A stretch of 64,000 bases of DNA from Halomonas sp. 1513 (lineage in GTDB: Bacteria; Pseudomonadota; Gammaproteobacteria; Pseudomonadales; Halomonadaceae): assembly GCA_001971685.1 (NCBI GenBank), contig CP019326.1, positions 3,224,001 to 3,288,000 on the forward strand, in the 5' to 3' direction. Under the pieces are notes generated by a model. The model made no database searches, had not been told where the DNA came from, and worked only from the letters and a program-made list of their open reading frames with translations. Position numbers and translations under genes: made by a program. Shown piece by piece: positions 51,951-59,540 of the stretch (positions are counted from its first letter, which is position 1; every line of letters begins with the position of its first letter).

Positions 51951-52928
51951 CTATTCGTTACCGAGCGCCAGCACTTGGTCGATCAGCTCCTGGGAGCCGG
52001 GCACTTCATTGGCGAAGGCTTCATAGATCGGCGTCGAAGCCTCGATGAACACCGAGGTATCGACCTCGTTCACCTCGGTTCCCGCAGCCTCGATGACGCC
52101 AATCAGATCCTGATCCAACTGGGCGGCGTGCTCGTAGACGAACGCCTGGGTTTCCTGGGCCGCCTCGATAATGATCTCCTGAATCTCCTCGGGCAGATTA
52201 TTAAAACGGCGCCCGGCGGTCAGGTAGGCCGGGGTATAGACGTGGCCGGTGAGAGAGAGATAATCCTGTACTTCTTGGAAGCGCTGCCCGGCAATCTGTG
52301 CCAGCGGGTTCTCCTGGCCATCCATGACGCCGGTTTGCAGTGCCATGAATACCTCGGAGAGCGACATCGGCGAGGGTTCGGCACCGTACTCTTCAAACAT
52401 CCTCACCCGCCACACGCCCTGGGGCACCCGCAGCTTGACGCCACGCAGATCTTCCGGCGTGTTGATGGCGCGGCGGTTGTTGGTGATATGGCGGAAACCG
52501 TTCTCCCAGACGGCTAGGATGCGATAGCCATTATCCTCGGCCAGCGGCGCCAGCTGCGGCCAGAAGACCTCTTCTTCGACCCGCTTCATGTGCTCGCGAT
52601 CCTGGATCAGGTACGGCAATTCGAAGAGGCCGAACTCGTCCGCCACCGAGGACATGATGGTGGAGGGCAGCGCCAAGTCGACGGTGCCTAGTCGCATGCG
52701 CTGCAGCAGTTCGGAGTCGGTGCCCAACTGGCTGGAGCCAAATACCACGACCTCGTAAGGTTCCGGGAGCCGCTCGTTCACGAGCTCAGCAAAGTAGTCG
52801 GCAGAGTCGCTGAAAAGCGAGTCCGGACCGCCGACGTGTCCAAAGGTGATTTCACGAGCCTGGGCTTGCAGCGAGGCGGATGCCACCGCGATAGCGAGCG
52901 TGGCGAGAGCGACACGGGGGAATAGCAT
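51951..52928 (-). CDS. dctP: TRAP transporter substrate-binding protein (DctP)
   Basis: 325 residues. Signal peptide with cleavage near AQA-REI (residue 24), then the DctP fold: DSELLQRMRLGTVDLALPSTIMSSV, TPEDLRGVKLRVPQGVWRV with the carboxylate-binding Arg, and LQTGVMDGQENPLAQI. Periplasmic. First gene of the operon, divergent from the GntR gene at 53309, which presumably controls it. Confidence 0.94.
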   Translation of the reverse strand: MLFPRVALATLAIAVASASLQAQAREITFGHVGGPDSLFSDSADYFAELVNERLPEPYEVVVFGSSQLGTDSELLQRMRLGTVDLALPSTIMSSVADEFGLFELPYLIQDREHMKRVEEEVFWPQLAPLAEDNGYRILAVWENGFRHITNNRRAINTPEDLRGVKLRVPQGVWRVRMFEEYGAEPSPMSLSEVFMALQTGVMDGQENPLAQIAGQRFQEVQDYLSLTGHVYTPAYLTAGRRFNNLPEEIQEIIIEAAQETQAFVYEHAAQLDQDLIGVIEAAGTEVNEVDTSVFIEASTPIYEAFANEVPGSQELIDQVLALGNE

Positions 52929-53308
52929 GGCGTGTTACCTCTTTGTTTTAGTCTTGGCACGATACTTGGGCAGAGGCGCTGCGCAGTTGTTGTGGTCGTT
53001 GCGCGTCTTGCTCAGCAGCCTGCTTGTCGATGATTCCTATCAGGCTCCGATAAAATGAATTCTTTATTCAAAGCCTGATGATCAAGCTAGACGTGGCGTT
53101 CGAATGGTGTCAAGCATCCATTGGTCGCATGTGCTGGCACCATCCCGGTACGGGTCAGAGCGAATCGCCCATTTGCCGTAATAATGAATTCATAATACCT
53201 TTTGCACTATGCCGTCAATCTCGCCAACATATACGTTGGGCATACGCATAGCGGCATCCTGACAGGGACATCCAGACACATGGCCGGGCGTGAACAAGGA
53301 ACTTGATC
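52929..53308. promoter_or_regulatory. Divergent control region between dctP operon and GntR gene
   Basis: 380 bases without a gene. Two AT-rich islands share the string AATGAATTC: TGAAT-N5-ATTCA at 53056-53070, and the perfect palindrome ATGAATTCAT at 53184-53193. A third palindrome-like site, CCAACATATACGTTGG, lies at 53224-53239 close to the GntR gene. These are candidate operators for the GntR protein; the outer two are about 125 bases apart, which would allow looping. Confidence 0.5.
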
Positions 53309-53992
53309 ATGAGCAAGATTCAACATCGCAACCTCTACCGGGAAGTCGCCGACCGTACACGCAAGCTGATCGAGCATGGCCAGCTGACGCCCGGTGAGCG
53401 CATTTCGGAAAAGCAGCTGTGCGAGACGTTCGGGGTGTCGCGCACGCCACTGCGCGAGGCGCTCAAGGTGCTGGCGTCGGAAGGGCTGGTCGAGCTATTG
53501 CCTAACCGCGGCGCGCGGGTCATGCAATTGACCGTCAAGATGGTCAAGGACACCTATGACCTGATGGGGGCACTGGAGGGGTTATCCGGCGAACTGGCCT
53601 GCCAGCAAATCAACGATGACGGCATCGCCGCCATCTGCCAGCTGCATGAGCAGATGTTGGAACACTACCGCAAGCGCGAGATGCAGCCCTATTTCGCGGT
53701 CAACCGCCAGATTCACGAGAGCATCCTGGCCGCGGCCAACAATGAGGTGCTGGAGGAGATGTACAACAACCTCAGCCACCGGGTGAAGCGGGTCCGCTAC
53801 TCCAAGAAGATGACCGAGGCTTTCTGGCGCCAGGCGGTCAACGACCATGAGATGATGATCGTGGCGCTTAAAGCCAGGGACGGAAAACGCCTTGGCCAGA
53901 TCCTGCGCGACCACCTATGCCACAAGCTGGAAGTGGTAACCCTGGCAGGAGTCATCGAAGATGACGAGCTGATCGGGGCCGCCAACGGCTGA
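53309..53992 (+). CDS. GntR-family (FadR-type, FCD) transcriptional regulator
   Basis: 227 residues from the ATG at 53309 with AAGGA eight bases upstream. Winged helix about residues 6-75 (ISEKQLCETFGVSRTPLREALKVLASEGLVELLPNRGARV), then an FCD effector domain (FAVNRQIHESILAAANNEVL, VNDHEMMIVAL with metal-binding His). Divergent from the dctP operon and so its probable regulator; effector likely a carboxylate. Convergent with glcC with three bases between the stop codons. Confidence 0.92.
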   Translation: MSKIQHRNLYREVADRTRKLIEHGQLTPGERISEKQLCETFGVSRTPLREALKVLASEGLVELLPNRGARVMQLTVKMVKDTYDLMGALEGLSGELACQQINDDGIAAICQLHEQMLEHYRKREMQPYFAVNRQIHESILAAANNEVLEEMYNNLSHRVKRVRYSKKMTEAFWRQAVNDHEMMIVALKARDGKRLGQILRDHLCHKLEVVTLAGVIEDDELIGAANG

Positions 53993-53995
53993 CGC

Positions 53996-54775
53996 TTACT
54001 CCCACCCCTCCAGACGCATCGCCGAGCGCTCCAGCCGCTGGGTCTCGACCTCGATCTCGCGCAGCCGCTCGCCAATGCTGTTGAGATGCTCCAGCGCCAC
54101 CCGCTTGGCCAGCGTCGGCTTGCCCTGCACCACCGCCTCGTGAAGCCTGGCGTGTTGGCGGTTGATCATCTCGCGCGGCTCTGCGCGGTGGTAGAGGTTC
54201 TTCACCGAGGCAAATACCGAGCTCAACAGCAGGTCGGTGAGGCTCTGCAGAGTGTGCACCAGCACCGGGTTGTGCGAGGCCTGACAGATCGCCAGGTGAA
54301 AGGCGTGATCGAGGCGCGCCAGTCGCTCGACATCGATGTTCTCGGCCTCCACCACGTAGCTGGCCATCTCCTGGTAGCGGCGGGTGATCAGCACCCGATC
54401 GGCAGGCGTGCCGCGACTGGCGGCCAGAAACGCCGACTCGCCCTCCAGCAGTGCGCGCACCTCGAGCAGGTCGAACAGCGTGCGCGGCTGGCTCTTGAAC
54501 AGGTGCATCAGCGGGTTATCGTCCCGCTGCGGCACCAGCTGCGCCACGCTGGAGCCGCGCCCGTGGCGGGTCTCGATGACGCCCTTGCTGCGCAGTGCGC
54601 GCAGCCCCTCACGTAGCGAGGAGCGTGACACGCCCAGCTTGTCGCATAGCCGCCGCTCGGAAGGCAGCAGCTGGCCAGGGTGGAACACCCCGTCGAGAAT
54701 CAGCTGTTCAAGCGTTGCTGCGACGCCGTCTGCGGTGCGCATACCGGCCAGGCGCTCATCGGGCGTGAAAGGCAT
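53996..54775 (-). CDS. glcC: GntR-family regulator of glycolate genes
   Basis: 259 residues: GntR winged helix (LLPSERRLCDKLGVSRSSLREGLRALRSKGVIETRHGRGSSV, about 30-78) and FCD domain (LLEVRALLEGESAFLAASR; LDHAFHLAICQASHN; INRQHARLHEAVVQGKP). Sequence style and position divergent from glcDEFG match GlcC, the glycolate-responsive activator of the glc operon. A TGGTC-A-GACCA palindrome in the shared upstream region is a likely binding site. Confidence 0.88.
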   Translation of the reverse strand: MPFTPDERLAGMRTADGVAATLEQLILDGVFHPGQLLPSERRLCDKLGVSRSSLREGLRALRSKGVIETRHGRGSSVAQLVPQRDDNPLMHLFKSQPRTLFDLLEVRALLEGESAFLAASRGTPADRVLITRRYQEMASYVVEAENIDVERLARLDHAFHLAICQASHNPVLVHTLQSLTDLLLSSVFASVKNLYHRAEPREMINRQHARLHEAVVQGKPTLAKRVALEHLNSIGERLREIEVETQRLERSAMRLEGWE

Positions 54776-54868
54776 TGCGGGCTCCTCGCATCAGCTTGGC
54801 TACGGAACTAGCCTCATGGTCAGTCAGGATGTAGATTGGAAAGCATTTCCACAATATAGACCAATGTC

Positions 54869-54879
54869 TGGTCAGACCA
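54869..54879. promoter_or_regulatory. GntR-type operator (probable GlcC site)
   Basis: TGGTCAGACCA, half-sites TGGTC and GACCA around one base, fits the TGGT-N3-ACCA pattern of FadR-subfamily regulators. It lies 77 bases before the glcD ATG. A second inverted repeat, TGGAAAGCATTTCCA, stands at 54837-54851, and a half-like TGGTCAGTC near 54818. Confidence 0.6.
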
Positions 54880-54955
54880 CTACACCACAGGCTGGACAAG
54901 GCGACGCTCAGGGCACAGATTGACCACTGACAGATGCGCAAGCTGGGGAGTCACC

Positions 54956-56455
54956 ATGAACATTCTTTACGACGCGGCGCTGGACGGCGAGCTGCCGCAC
55001 AACGACAAGGCCGACGTGCTGGCCCGCATCAGCGAGGCGGTGCCCGGCATGACCCTGCTGCACCGCGAGGAGGACCTGCGCCCCTTCGAGTGTGACGGTC
55101 TCTCCGCCTATCGGGTGCTGCCGATGCTGGTCGCGCTGCCCGACAGCCTCGATCAGATCGAAACGCTGCTCAAGACCTGCCACGCCGCAGGCGTGCCGGT
55201 GGTCACCCGCGGCGCCGGTACCGGCCTCTCCGGCGGTGCCCTGCCGCTGGAGCAGGGCGTGCTGCTGGTGATGTCGCGCTTCAAGCAGATTCTCGAGATC
55301 GACCCCGATGCCCGCGTGGCGCGTATTCAGCCCGGGGTGCGCAACCTGGCCATCTCCGAGGCCGCGGCGCCCTACGGCCTCTATTACGCGCCGGACCCCT
55401 CGTCGCAGATCGCCTGCTCGATCGGCGGCAACGTTGCCGAGAACGCCGGCGGCGTGCACTGCCTGAAGTACGGGCTGACCGTGCACAACGTGCTCAAGGT
55501 CGAGGTGATGACCATCGAAGGCGAGCGCATGACGCTGGGCAGCGAGGCCTTCGATGCCCCCGGCTTCGATCTGCTGGCGCTGTTCACCGGCTCCGAGGGC
55601 ATGCTTGGCGTGGTCACCGAGGTGACCGTCAAGCTGCTGCCCAAGCCGGAGAGCGCCAAGGTGCTGATGGCCAGCTTCGACGACGTCGAAAAGGCCGGCA
55701 AGGCGGTGGGCGACATCATCGCCGCGGGCATCATCCCCGGCGGGCTGGAGATGATGGACAAGTTGGCCATCCAGGCCGCCGAGGATTTCGTCAAGGCCGG
55801 CTACCCGGTGGAAGCCGAAGCGATCCTGCTGTGCGAGCTCGACGGCGTCGAAGCCGACGTCGACGACGACTGCGAGACGGTAAAAGGCGTCCTGCGCGAG
55901 GCCGGCGCCACCGCCATCAGCCTCGCGCGCGACGACGCCGAACGCGCCAAGTTCTGGGCCGGTCGCAAGAACGCCTTCCCTGCCGTGGGCCGCATGTCGC
56001 CGGACTACTACTGCATGGATGGCACCATCCCCCGCCGCGAGCTGCCGCGGGTGCTCAAGGGCATCGCCGCGCTCTCCGAGGAGTCCGGCCTGCGCGTGGC
56101 CAACGTCTTCCACGCCGGCGACGGCAACATGCACCCGCTGATCCTGTTCGATGCCAACCAGCCCGGTGAACTGGAGCTGGCCGAGGACGTGGGCGGCAAG
56201 ATCCTCGAGCTGTGCGTTGCAGCCGGCGGCTCGATCACCGGCGAGCACGGCGTCGGCCGCGAGAAGATCAACCAGATGTGCGCCCAGTTCCAGCCCGACG
56301 AGATCACCACCTTCCATGCGGTCAAGGCGGCCTTCGACCCGACCCGCCTGCTCAATCCGGGCAAGAACATTCCCACGCTTGCGCGCTGTGCCGAGTTCGG
56401 CGCCATGCATGTGCATAACAATGAACTGCCGCACCCCGAGCTGCCGCGTTTCTGA
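54956..56455 (+). CDS. glcD: Glycolate oxidase subunit GlcD
   Basis: 499 residues, the same length as E. coli GlcD. FAD-binding type 4 domain with TRGAGTGLSGGALPLEQGVLLVM, PDPSSQIACSIGGNVAENAGG; the FAD-oxidase C-terminal domain ends with SITGEHGVGREKI and FDPTRLLNPGKNIPT. It oxidises glycolate (and D-lactate) to glyoxylate with GlcE and GlcF, passing electrons to the quinone pool. ATG at 54956 with GGGGAG upstream; an in-frame upstream start is rejected. First gene of glcDEFG. Confidence 0.96.
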   Translation: MNILYDAALDGELPHNDKADVLARISEAVPGMTLLHREEDLRPFECDGLSAYRVLPMLVALPDSLDQIETLLKTCHAAGVPVVTRGAGTGLSGGALPLEQGVLLVMSRFKQILEIDPDARVARIQPGVRNLAISEAAAPYGLYYAPDPSSQIACSIGGNVAENAGGVHCLKYGLTVHNVLKVEVMTIEGERMTLGSEAFDAPGFDLLALFTGSEGMLGVVTEVTVKLLPKPESAKVLMASFDDVEKAGKAVGDIIAAGIIPGGLEMMDKLAIQAAEDFVKAGYPVEAEAILLCELDGVEADVDDDCETVKGVLREAGATAISLARDDAERAKFWAGRKNAFPAVGRMSPDYYCMDGTIPRRELPRVLKGIAALSEESGLRVANVFHAGDGNMHPLILFDANQPGELELAEDVGGKILELCVAAGGSITGEHGVGREKINQMCAQFQPDEITTFHAVKAAFDPTRLLNPGKNIPTLARCAEFGAMHVHNNELPHPELPRF

Positions 56456-56464
56456 GGAGCCCCC

Positions 56465-57538
56465 ATGGCGGATACCGATTCTCTGCAAGACCACGACATC
56501 AGCGAGGCGCTCTGCGAGCAGGTGCGCCAGGCCGACCGCGACAAGACGCCGCTGCGCATCGTCGGTGGTAACACCAAGGCGTTCTACGGCCGTGCAGTAG
56601 ACGGCACTGAGCTGTCGACCCGCGAGCACCGCGGCATCAGCCACTACGACCCCGTCGAGCTGATCGTCTCGGTGCGCGCCGGCACCCCTCTGGCCGAGCT
56701 TGAAGCAGCGCTCGACGCCGAGGGTCAGCGCCTGCCCTGTGAACCGCCCCACTTCGGCGCTAGCGCCACGGTCGGCGGCATGATCGCCTGCGGGCTGTCC
56801 GGGCCGCGCCGCCCCTGGGCCGGCAGCGTGCGCGACCTGGTGCTCGGCACCCGAGTGATCACTCACGAGGGCAAGCAGCTACGCTTCGGCGGCGAGGTCA
56901 TGAAGAACGTCGCCGGCTACGACCTGTCGCGGCTGATGGTCGGCGCCCAGGGCACCCTGGGCCTGCTCACCGAGGTCTCGTTGAAGGTGCTGCCCAAGCC
57001 CGCCGCCAGTCACAGCCTGCGCCTCGAGCTGCCCCTCGACGCGGCGCTGAACAAGCTCGCCGAATGGGGCCGCCAGCCGCTGCCGCTGTCTGCAGCCAGC
57101 TACCACGACGGCGCCCTGTACCTGCGTCTCGAGGGCGGCGTAAGCTCGGTGGCAGCAACCCGTGAGCGCCTCGGCGGCGACAGCCTCGACGCCGGCTACT
57201 GGGAAGAGCTGCGCGAGCTGCGCCTGGCCTTCTTCTGCGCCGACCAGCGCCCGCTGTGGCGGCTATCGCTACCCAACAATACCCCGCCGCTGGCGCTGGA
57301 CGGCGAGGTGCTCTACGACTGGGCCGGCGCCCAGCGCTGGCTGAAGAGCGACGCCGCCGGCGCCGACATACGCGAGGCCTGCGCCCGCGCCGGCGGCCAC
57401 GCCACCTGCTATACGCCGGGCGTTGCCGAGCCGTTCACCCCGCTGGCGCCGGTGGTGGCCAAGTACCATCGCAACCTCAAGGCCGAGCTCGACCCCAACG
57501 GGATCTTCAACCCCGGCCGACTCTACGCGGAGGTCTGA
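56465..57538 (+). CDS. glcE: Glycolate oxidase subunit GlcE
   Basis: 357 residues with a FAD-binding type 4 domain: LIVSVRAGTPLAELEAALDAEGQRLPCEPPHFGASATVGGMIACGLSGPRRPWAG, split over residues about 65-120, and EVMKNVAGYDLSRLMVGAQGTLG. The C-terminal half is shorter than in GlcD, as in E. coli. Begins nine bases after glcD and its TGA is immediately followed by the glcF ATG. Confidence 0.95.
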   Translation: MADTDSLQDHDISEALCEQVRQADRDKTPLRIVGGNTKAFYGRAVDGTELSTREHRGISHYDPVELIVSVRAGTPLAELEAALDAEGQRLPCEPPHFGASATVGGMIACGLSGPRRPWAGSVRDLVLGTRVITHEGKQLRFGGEVMKNVAGYDLSRLMVGAQGTLGLLTEVSLKVLPKPAASHSLRLELPLDAALNKLAEWGRQPLPLSAASYHDGALYLRLEGGVSSVAATRERLGGDSLDAGYWEELRELRLAFFCADQRPLWRLSLPNNTPPLALDGEVLYDWAGAQRWLKSDAAGADIREACARAGGHATCYTPGVAEPFTPLAPVVAKYHRNLKAELDPNGIFNPGRLYAEV

Positions 57539-58789
57539 ATGCAGACGCACTTTACCCCCGAGGACCTCGAAAAACCGCACATCAAGGAAGCCGACCGCGT
57601 GCTGCGCAGCTGCGTGCACTGCGGCTTCTGCAACGCCACCTGCCCCACCTACCAGCTGCTGGGCGACGAGCGCGACGGCCCTCGCGGGCGCATCTACCTG
57701 ATCAAGGAGCTGCTCGAGAGCCGCGACGATGACGACCAGGTCACCGCCGAGACCCGACTGCACCTCGACCGCTGCCTGACCTGTCGCAACTGCGAGACCA
57801 CCTGCCCGTCCGGCGTCGAATACCACAAGCTGCTCGACATCGGCCGCGCCGAGATCGAGCGCCGGGTGCCGCGCAGCACCGGCGAGCGCGCCCAGCGCTA
57901 CGCCCTGCGCAAGATGCTGGTCGAGCCCAAGCGCTTCCAGGCGCTGCTCAAACTCGGCCAGACCTTCAAGCCGCTGGTGCCCGGCGCGCTGCGCAGCAAG
58001 ATGCCGCCGGCGCCGGTGGACGCCGGCCAGCGCCCCGACTCTCGTGCTCATGCCCGCCAGATGCTGATCCTCGAAGGCTGCGTGCAACCGGGGCTATCAC
58101 CCAACACCAATGCCGCCACCGCGCGGGTGCTGGATCGTCTGGGGATCAGCCTGACGCCGGTCAGCGAGGCCGGTTGCTGCGGCGCCATCGACTTCCATCT
58201 CAACGCCCAGGACGATGGCCGTGCACGCATGCGTGCCAATATCGACGCCTGGTGGCCACATATCGAGGCCGGCTGCGAGGCCATCGTCCAGACGGCCAGC
58301 GGCTGCGGCGCCTTCGTCAAGGAGTACGGCGAGATGCTCGCCGACGACCCGGCCTACGCCGAGAAAGCCAAGCGCGTCAGTGCTCTGGCCAAGGACCTGG
58401 TCGAGATATTGCGCGACGAGAAGCTTGACGACCTGGCGGTCAGCGAAACCCGCAAGCTGGCCTTCCACTGCCCCTGCACCCTGCAGCATGCGCAGAAGCT
58501 CGGCGGTGCGGTGGAGGGCGTGCTCACCCGGCTCGGCTTCGCACTCACCCCGGTGGCCGACGCTCACCTGTGCTGCGGCTCGGCGGGCACCTACTCGATC
58601 ACCCAGCCCGAGCTTGCCACCGAGCTGCGCGACAACAAGCTCGACGCCCTGGAAGCCGGCAAGCCGGAGACCATCGTCACCGCCAATATAGGCTGCCAGA
58701 CGCACCTCGCCGGCGCCGGACGCACCCCGGTCCGCCACTGGATCGAGATCGTCGATGAGGCGTTAAAGCCTGCCAAGAGAAGCGCTTAG
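57539..58789 (+). CDS. glcF: Glycolate oxidase iron-sulfur subunit GlcF
   Basis: 416 residues. Two 4Fe-4S motifs, CVHCGFCNATCP (about 22-33) and CLTCRNCETTCP (about 79-90), are followed by two CCG modules (SEAGCCGAID, AHLCCGSAGTYS). It carries electrons from the flavin subunits to quinone. The start abuts the glcE stop directly. A long structured spacer follows before glcG. Confidence 0.96.
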   Translation: MQTHFTPEDLEKPHIKEADRVLRSCVHCGFCNATCPTYQLLGDERDGPRGRIYLIKELLESRDDDDQVTAETRLHLDRCLTCRNCETTCPSGVEYHKLLDIGRAEIERRVPRSTGERAQRYALRKMLVEPKRFQALLKLGQTFKPLVPGALRSKMPPAPVDAGQRPDSRAHARQMLILEGCVQPGLSPNTNAATARVLDRLGISLTPVSEAGCCGAIDFHLNAQDDGRARMRANIDAWWPHIEAGCEAIVQTASGCGAFVKEYGEMLADDPAYAEKAKRVSALAKDLVEILRDEKLDDLAVSETRKLAFHCPCTLQHAQKLGGAVEGVLTRLGFALTPVADAHLCCGSAGTYSITQPELATELRDNKLDALEAGKPETIVTANIGCQTHLAGAGRTPVRHWIEIVDEALKPAKRSA

Positions 58790-58812
58790 ATAGCATTTCC
58801 GAATACCCATGA

Positions 58813-58926
58813 GATGAGCGCCGAGGGCAAGCTGGAACGAGGGTCTTTTGCCATGGATGGCAAAAGTAGCTCCCAGGGATGGGTTCACAGCGCCCTCGTG
58901 AAGGCTTGCCCTCGGTGAAGCTCATC
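58813..58926. repeat. 114-nt highly structured intergenic element between glcF and glcG
   Basis: Nested inverted repeats fill most of the spacer. Outer pair GATGAGC (58813-58819)/GCTCATC (58920-58926); next CCGAGGGCAAGC (58821-58832)/GCTTGCCCTCGG (58904-58915), 12 bp perfect; next CGAGGG (58838-58843)/CCCTCG (58893-58898); innermost CTTTTGCC (58845-58852)/GGCAAAAG (58859-58866). The whole could fold as one long branched hairpin. It looks like a dispersed intergenic repeat or MITE-type element, but only one copy is in the window. Confidence 0.7.
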
Positions 58927-58958
58927 GCCAGCATCAACCGCTCACCAAGGAGCCCAAC

Positions 58959-59360
58959 ATGAAAACCAAATCCGTACTCACCCTGACCGACGTTAACGCC
59001 ATCCTCGATGCCGCCCAGCAGGAAGCCGACGCCAACGGCTGGGCAGTGACCATCGCCGTGGCCGATGATGGCGGCCATCCTCTCGGCCTGCGTCGCCTCG
59101 ACGGTGCGCCGCTGTTCAGCATCGAAGCCGCCATCGAGAAGGCCCGCACCTCGGCCTATGGCGCACGCGAGACCCAGCTGTTCGAAGAGATGATCAACAA
59201 CGGCCGCACCGCCTTCCTGTCGGCGCCGATGAAGGCCCTGCTCGGCGGTGGCGTACCGGTGCTGGTCGACGGCCAGATGGTCGGCACTGTTGGCATCTCC
59301 GGCGTCAAGCCCGACCAGGACATCCAGGTCGCCAAGGCCGGCGTAGCCGCGATCGGCTGA
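58959..59360 (+). CDS. glcG: GlcG/HbpS family protein
   Basis: 133 residues, single DUF336 (GlcG/HbpS) domain: VTIAVADDGGHPLGLRRLDGAPLFSIEAAIEKARTSA split near residues 30-65, and GGVPVLVDGQMVGTVGISG. Function in glycolate metabolism is unknown, although the gene follows glcDEF in many bacteria. Own ribosome binding site AAGGAG. A 10-bp hairpin (59369-59393) follows its stop. Confidence 0.93.
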   Translation: MKTKSVLTLTDVNAILDAAQQEADANGWAVTIAVADDGGHPLGLRRLDGAPLFSIEAAIEKARTSAYGARETQLFEEMINNGRTAFLSAPMKALLGGGVPVLVDGQMVGTVGISGVKPDQDIQVAKAGVAAIG

Positions 59361-59368
59361 GCGCGACG

Positions 59369-59393
59369 GGTGCCCGCCACGGCGGCGGGCACC
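59369..59393 (+). terminator. Hairpin after glcG
   Basis: GGTGCCCGCC and GGCGGGCACC form a perfect 10-bp stem with loop ACGGC, starting eight bases after the stop. No T-run follows, so it is either a Rho-assisted end or a 3' RNA stabiliser. Confidence 0.55.
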
Positions 59394-59510
59394 ACCCGCT
59401 TCCAGCACTCCAAGCCGCCCCCTAAGCCGCTTTGACGGCAAAGCCCCCGCGCATGCTAAGCATACTTACCTGACCGGCACTATGACTGCCGGGCAAAAAG
59501 CCGCACCATC

Positions 59511-59530
59511 CTTGTATCGAATAATACAAG
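59511..59530 (+). promoter_or_regulatory. Hairpin overlapping the ribosome binding site of the BCCT gene
   Basis: CTTGTAT (59511-59517) and ATACAAG (59524-59530) form a 7-bp stem with loop CGAATA. The 3' arm includes the first bases of the AAGGAG ribosome binding site (59528-59533), nine bases before the ATG. Folding would hide part of that site; as DNA it could equally be an operator. Confidence 0.55.
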
Positions 59531-59540
59531 GAGATGATCT

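Noticed and set aside
54837..54851. Sigma54 promoter at TGGAAAGCATTTCC upstream of glcD
   Set aside because: It lacks the invariant GG-N10-GC spacing; the sequence is better described as an inverted repeat.
54908..56866. Minus-strand open frame of 652 codons
   Set aside because: Antisense to glcD and the start of glcE, whose motifs and lengths are unambiguous.
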